Positions 60,295 to 64,000 of a stretch of DNA of 64,000 nucleotides are shown piece by piece. Position numbers and translations under genes: made by a program. The DNA is from Candidatus Accumulibacter proximus (GTDB lineage Bacteria > Pseudomonadota > Gammaproteobacteria > Burkholderiales > Rhodocyclaceae). Below the pieces are notes generated by a model. The model ran no database searches. It was not told the origin of the DNA and saw only the letters and a program-made list of their open reading frames with translations. Position 1 is the stretch's first letter. Each line of letters starts with the position of its first letter. The DNA lies in the NCBI GenBank assembly GCA_016709675.1, contig JADJMH010000005.1, positions 124,001 to 188,000 on the forward strand, in the 5' to 3' direction.

Positions 60295-60820
60295 GTTCAT
60301 CGTCGGGATCGTCTGGCGTATTGACTGGTTCGAGTTCCTTGAGCAACTGAAAGATTGCCCGGTAGCTGCGCGGCGGCTTGCCCTGCGCCTGCTCAAGCAG
60401 CGCTGCCCGGCGCAGCGAGCGCAGCTGCTGCAGGTCGATCGACGGTGATGTGCTGGCGATCCTGTAGAGCGCCTTCTCGTCTGCCAGCAGCTCGGCGCGC
60501 AATCGTTCGAGACGGTGGAGCCTGGCCGTGTCTTCGGCCGATTCACCGCGTACCACCGCCAGTGCCTCACGGATCGGCTCCGGGTCCACGTCGCGCATCA
60601 GCCGGCCGATGAACTGCATCTGGCGTCGTCGCGCGTCGTCGTGTCGTGTCATGCGCTGCGCTTCACGGACAGCCGCCCGCAGGTCGTCTGGCAGTTCGAT
60701 CCTCCTGACGCGGTCAGCAGGTAGTGCCACCAGATCCTCGCCCAGTACCTGCAGTTCTGCCATCGCCCGCTTGCGCTGGGTTTTTGATGGCGGCGCAGGT
60801 TCTTGTTCGGCGGTGCTCAT
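60281..60820 (-). CDS. darP: Ribosome-associated protein DarP (YjgA, DUF615)
   Basis: This 179-residue basic protein of the DUF615 family associates with late 50S ribosome precursors in E. coli. It shows SKTQRKRAMAELQVLGEDLV, ALPADRVRRIELPDDLRAAV and RRRQMQFIGRLMRDVDPEPI with the C-terminal RSYRAIFQLLKELEP. I chose ATG 60820 because the upstream in-frame start is TTG without support. In E. coli, as here, yjgA lies next to pmbA (tldE), divergently; mog follows on the same strand. Confidence 0.94.
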   Translation of the reverse strand: MSTAEQEPAPPSKTQRKRAMAELQVLGEDLVALPADRVRRIELPDDLRAAVREAQRMTRHDDARRRQMQFIGRLMRDVDPEPIREALAVVRGESAEDTARLHRLERLRAELLADEKALYRIASTSPSIDLQQLRSLRRAALLEQAQGKPPRSYRAIFQLLKELEPVNTPDDPDDEHELP

Positions 60821-60937
60821 GGGCTGGCCAATCGTCTCTCGCTCTGGCAAATGAAAGGGGAAGCGCGCGCAATGCAGCGGCGGAAGCCTTCCGGTGAACT
60901 GCTATGATAGCGGCTTTTGTACTTGGCCACCCTCCTC

Positions 60938-62311
60938 ATGTCCCGTCCAGCGACCATTCCCTCGACCAAATCGCGCTTCAGTCACCGTCTCGACACGCTG
61001 CAGGAACTGGCGCGGGATGTTCTCGCCTATGCCGAACAGCAGGGGGCGAGCGCCTGCGAGGTCGACGTCTCGACCGGTTTCGGGCAATCGGTCACGGTTC
61101 GCTGTGGCGAGGTCGAAACCATCGAATACAACCGTGACAAGGGGATCTCCGTTTCGGTTTATCTTGGCCAGCGAAAAGGGCATGCGAGCACCTCCGATTT
61201 TGCCGCCGCCGCCTTGCGGGAGACCGTCGATGCGGCCCTGAACATTGCCCGCTTCACCGCCGACGATTCCTGTGCTGGCTTGCCCGATGCCGAGTTGCTG
61301 GCCGTCGACCTTGATCAGCAGCCCAGTCTCGACCTGTACCACCCCTGGCTACTCTCGGTCGAAGCCGCGGTCGACCTCGCCCGGCGCTGCGAGCAGGCGG
61401 CGTTTGCGGTCAGTCCGCAGATCAGCAACTCGGAAGGGGCGACGGTCTCGATCCAGGAAGGACAATTCGTTTCGGCCAACAGCCTTGGCTTCATCGGCGG
61501 CTACCCGAGCTCACGGCATTACCTGTCGTGCTCGGTGATCGCCGGCAAGAACGAAGGCATGCAGCGTGATGACTGGTACTCGGTTGCGCGCGAGCCGAGC
61601 GCAATCGGGTCAGCCGAGTCGATTGGCGAACAGGCTGCGCGGCGAGCCCTGTCGCGAATCGGTGCGCGCAAGGTCAAGACCTGCAAGGTGCCGGTCATCT
61701 TCGAGGCACCCCTTGCTGCCTCGTTGATCGGCAACTTTGTGCACGCGGTCAGCGGCGGCAGCCTGTACCGGAAGACTTCCTTTCTGGTCGATAGCCTTGG
61801 CAAGCGGGTCTTTGCCAAGAAGGTCCAGATCAGCGAGCGACCGCATCTTCCCCGCGGGCTGGCGAGCAGCTACTTCGACAGCGACGGCGTCGCGACCCAT
61901 GATCGCGAAGTGCTCGTCGACGGCCGCTTGCAGGGCTATTTTTTGAGTGCCTACAGCGCGCGCAAGCTGGGCATGCAGACCACCGGTAACGCCGGCGGCT
62001 GCCACAACCTCATCGTCCATCCCGGCAAGCGCGACCTGCCAGGGCTACTGAAGAAGATGGGGCGCGGCCTGCTGGTGACCGAACTGCTTGGTCAGGGCGT
62101 CAATTACGTGACCGGGGACTATTCGCGGGGGGCTGCCGGCTACTGGGTCAACGGGGGCGAGATCGTCCACCCGGTGGAAGGAATCACGATTGCCGGCAAT
62201 CTCCGTGACATGTTCAGGAACGTCGCGGCGGTCGGCAACGACGTTCTGATTCGCGGCTCGAAGCAGGTGGGTTCGATCCTCATCGAGCAGATGAAGGTCG
62301 CCGGCGACTAG
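60938..62311 (+). CDS. pmbA: Metalloprotease PmbA/TldE
   Basis: PmbA (TldE) of about 457 residues forms a heterodimeric metalloprotease with TldD that degrades unfolded peptides and matures microcins or CcdA in E. coli. TldE lacks the HEXXXH zinc motif of TldD, and no such motif is seen here. Family features include VEVDVSTGFGQSV-like CEVDVSTGFGQSVTVR, ETIEYNRDKGISVSVYLGQR, GSLYRKTSFLVDSLGKRVF and the C-terminal DYSRGAAGYWVNGGEIVHPV and GNLRDMFRNVAAVGND. The start ATG 60938 is preferred over an upstream TTG. It is divergent from darP. Confidence 0.96.
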   Translation: MSRPATIPSTKSRFSHRLDTLQELARDVLAYAEQQGASACEVDVSTGFGQSVTVRCGEVETIEYNRDKGISVSVYLGQRKGHASTSDFAAAALRETVDAALNIARFTADDSCAGLPDAELLAVDLDQQPSLDLYHPWLLSVEAAVDLARRCEQAAFAVSPQISNSEGATVSIQEGQFVSANSLGFIGGYPSSRHYLSCSVIAGKNEGMQRDDWYSVAREPSAIGSAESIGEQAARRALSRIGARKVKTCKVPVIFEAPLAASLIGNFVHAVSGGSLYRKTSFLVDSLGKRVFAKKVQISERPHLPRGLASSYFDSDGVATHDREVLVDGRLQGYFLSAYSARKLGMQTTGNAGGCHNLIVHPGKRDLPGLLKKMGRGLLVTELLGQGVNYVTGDYSRGAAGYWVNGGEIVHPVEGITIAGNLRDMFRNVAAVGNDVLIRGSKQVGSILIEQMKVAGD

Positions 62312-62429
62312 GCGGGAAAGGCATGTAAGGCGGGGACGGATGCCTGCCGGGATCGCAGCTCTGCAATCCACTGCCCCTGGCTCAGCCATGGCGCGGGCAA
62401 ATCCTTGTTTCAGGCATGGGTGCTTTCGC

Positions 62430-62435
62430 TATAAT
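62430..62435 (+). promoter_or_regulatory. TATAAT -10 element upstream of the TRAP substrate-binding gene
   Basis: A perfect TATAAT preceded by a poor -35 (TTGTTT about 19 bases upstream) lies 42 bases before the GTG start of the dctP-like gene. Confidence 0.5.
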
Positions 62436-62477
62436 CAGCGGGCAACTCGTCTACAACAACCCTATAGGAGACAAATT

Positions 62478-63557
62478 GTGGAAAGACGTTCGTTTCTGAA
62501 GAATGCGGGTGTCGGTCTTGCTGCCGGCAGCGTGGCCATGCCCGCGATTGCCCAGAATGCCCCGACCATCAAGTGGCGTCTGGCGTCGAGCTTCCCGAAG
62601 AGCCTGGATACCATCTACGGGGGAGCGGAAGTGATGGCCAAACGGGTGGCCGAAGCCACCGGCGGCAAGTTCCAGATCCAGGTCTTCGCCGGTGGGGAGA
62701 TCGTCCCCGGGCCAGCGGTCTTCGACGCGGTCAAGGACGGTACGGTCGAAATGGGGCATACGGTTTCCTACTATTTTTTTGGCAAGGATCCGAGTTACGC
62801 GCTGGAAACGGCGGTTCCCTTCGGCATGACCAACCGACAGATGGACGCCTGGATGCGTCACGGCAACGGCGGCAAACTGATGGCCGAGTTGTTCGGCAAG
62901 TCGAATATCCTGGTCGTCCCCTGCGGCAACACCACGACGCAGATGGGCGGCTGGTATCGCAAGGAAATCAAGACGGTTGCCGACCTCAAGGGGCTGAAGA
63001 TCCGTATCGGCGGCTTCGCCGGGGCCGTGATCAGCAAGCTGGGCGCGGTGCCGCAGCAGATTCCGGGCGGCGACATCTATCCGGCGCTCGAGAAGGGCAC
63101 CATCGACGCCGCCGAATGGATCGGTCCCTACGATGACCAGAAGCTGGGTTTCAACAAGGTTGCCAAGTACTACTACTACCCTGGCTGGTGGGAGGGTGGC
63201 CCGCAGGTGTCGGCTTATGTCAATACCAAGAAATGGGCCGAACTGCCGAAGGAATACCAGACCATTCTCCAGCTCGCTTGCGCCGACGCACACGTCGACA
63301 TGGTCGCCAAGTACGATGCCAGGAACCCGACCGCGCTCAAGCAACTGGTTGGTTCGGGGACGCAGTTGAAACAGTTTCCGAAAGAGGTCATGGACGCCTG
63401 TTACAAGGCGGCGATGGAACTCTATGCGGAGACTTCGGCGAGCAATCCCACCTTCAAGAAGATTTACGACGACTACAAGAAGTTCATGGACGATCAGATC
63501 CTCTGGATGCGCGTTGCCGAAGGTTCTTACAACAACTACATGCACAGCAAGCGCTAG
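62478..63557 (+). CDS. TRAP transporter solute-binding protein, DctP family, Tat-exported
   Basis: This 359-residue periplasmic receptor of a TRAP carboxylate transporter binds an organic acid and passes it to DctQM. The N-terminus MERRSFLKNAGVGLAAGSVA has a twin-arginine RRSFLK motif, as in TakP-type receptors, so it is exported folded by Tat. The fold is seen in WRLASSFPKSLDTIYGGAEV, VPGPAVFDAVKDGTVEMGHT, LKGLKIRIGGFAGAVISKLG and AAEWIGPYDDQKLGFNKVAK, which match alpha-keto acid receptors. GTG 62478 follows TAGGAG. Ligand is not determined; its permease probably is the minus-strand gene at the window end. Confidence 0.93.
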   Translation: MERRSFLKNAGVGLAAGSVAMPAIAQNAPTIKWRLASSFPKSLDTIYGGAEVMAKRVAEATGGKFQIQVFAGGEIVPGPAVFDAVKDGTVEMGHTVSYYFFGKDPSYALETAVPFGMTNRQMDAWMRHGNGGKLMAELFGKSNILVVPCGNTTTQMGGWYRKEIKTVADLKGLKIRIGGFAGAVISKLGAVPQQIPGGDIYPALEKGTIDAAEWIGPYDDQKLGFNKVAKYYYYPGWWEGGPQVSAYVNTKKWAELPKEYQTILQLACADAHVDMVAKYDARNPTALKQLVGSGTQLKQFPKEVMDACYKAAMELYAETSASNPTFKKIYDDYKKFMDDQILWMRVAEGSYNNYMHSKR

Positions 63558-63608
63558 GGATGTCTTGCAGGCGAGGCGGTTGTCAGTCCTGCCGCTTCGC
63601 TCAGTAAC

Positions 63609-63652
63609 GCAGGAAAGGGAACGGAGGCGCGAGCCTCCGTTCCCTTTCCTGC
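63609..63652. terminator. Perfect 20-bp bidirectional terminator hairpin
   Basis: GCAGGAAAGGGAACGGAGGC (63609-63628) and its exact inverse (63633-63652) are separated by a GCGA tetraloop, between two convergent TRAP genes. It lacks a long T-tract on either side, but the stem is very strong, so it should block read-through both ways. Confidence 0.75.
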
Positions 63653-63697
63653 TTGGTTGCCCGACGACGCCGATCGCCGGGGCACCCCCTTCTTCGG

Positions 63698-64000
63698 CTA
63701 CTTTGCCTGATCCTGCTTCATTGCGTCGCGGATGGCCTTGCTGGCGGAGTCTTCGGCGTCGGCGGGCGACTCTTTCGGGCCGTCCAGCCCCGCCGGCCGC
63801 GATGGCTCGCCGTAGTCGGAAGTCGGCATGTCGATCTGCACCGAATCGAGGTCGACCTTGGTGTCCTGATCGAGGCCGAAGGTCACCAGTTGCGGGAAGA
63901 AGATCAGGATCCCGACCATGATGATCTGGATGCAGACGAAGGGTATCGCCCCCCAGTAGATATCGGTTGTCTTGACCGAAGCCGGCGCCACCGAACGCAG
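63698..64000 (-). CDS. TRAP transporter large permease DctM, C-terminal fragment
   Basis: The minus-strand frame enters from beyond the right edge and ends at 63698. It reads SVAPASVKTTDIYWGAIPFV and then the membrane helix IQIIMVGILIFFPQLVTFGL, the last helix of DctM large permeases; a polar tail of about 55 residues follows (QDTKVDLDSVQIDMPTSDYG onward), longer than most. The full protein is an ion-driven 12-helix transporter working with a DctQ small subunit and a DctP receptor. It is convergent with the dctP-like gene, so the two are not in one transcript here. Confidence 0.9.
   Translation of the reverse strand: MRSVAPASVKTTDIYWGAIPFVCIQIIMVGILIFFPQLVTFGLDQDTKVDLDSVQIDMPTSDYGEPSRPAGLDGPKESPADAEDSASKAIRDAMKQDQAK

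Noticed and set aside
1..64000. CRISPR arrays, insertion sequences with transposase, prophage or defence systems
   Set aside because: No regularly spaced repeats, no transposase, integrase or cas-like proteins could be recognised in any frame; only remnants and one possible RAYT repeat were seen.

Overview
The window reads as a high-GC betaproteobacterial chromosome segment, most like the Rhodocyclaceae. A 'Candidatus Accumulibacter'-type polyphosphate-accumulating organism is a plausible host. That assignment is inference from gene content: a molybdenum nif operon, a complete dcw cell-wall/division cluster ending in lpxC, a DUF4212 plus VC2705-type sodium:solute symporter pair, a TRAP dicarboxylate-type transporter, and a dolP-diaA-yraN/rsmI block. 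No 16S rRNA is present to confirm it.

Layout. 1-5700: the nif operon, with the end of nifH, then nifD, nifK, nifT, a 2[4Fe-4S] ferredoxin, a nifY/nafY-type gene and an unrecognised nif-linked gene. 5974-12166: a chemoreceptor with a periplasmic c-type haem motif and a C-terminal PilZ domain, a decayed stretch (MFS and FAD-oxidoreductase remnants), catalase, a dps remnant and a secreted-type alpha/beta hydrolase. 12167-20164: accessory metabolism (DUF1254 lipoprotein, fumC, bacteriohemerythrin, cupin, old yellow enzyme, DEDDy exonuclease, class II aldolase divergent from a TetR regulator with a clear operator), with more gene remnants between. 20278-20354: tRNA-Met with its own promoter and terminator.

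20534-29404 is a damaged stretch. A phospholipase D-FHA gene, a molybdopterin oxidoreductase, a ChaN/Tiki-PDZ gene, an M1-peptidase-like gene, tsaD, folB and trkH all carry frameshifts or internal deletions, and trkH also has a run of 16 G. tsaD is normally essential and the lesions hit both strands, so sequencing or assembly error is the simplest explanation; plsY in the middle is intact. 29546-35205: the symporter pair with a perfect terminator, then dolP, diaA, a HIRAN protein and yraN opposite rsmI. 35291-37966: pyrC, a lipoprotein, a DUF3025 gene and the RNase P RNA gene rnpB.

38262-55903: the dcw cluster in classical order (mraZ, rsmH, ftsL, ftsI, murE, murF, mraY, murD, ftsW, murG, murC, ddl, ftsQ, ftsA, ftsZ, lpxC), tightly overlapped and headed by three 10-bp-spaced MraZ repeats. 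murB is absent. 55908-64000: a small membrane protein, a minus-strand thyA-folA-dciA-like group, a PilZ-containing protein, mog and darP opposite pmbA/tldE, and a Tat-exported TRAP solute-binding protein facing the end of a TRAP large permease across a perfect 20-bp hairpin.

The least ordinary items are the haem-c/MCP/PilZ receptor, the unknown nif-linked gene, the similar hairpins ahead of nifD and nifK, the PLD-FHA fusion and a signal-peptide-bearing HIRAN protein. None is proven to be a new system.
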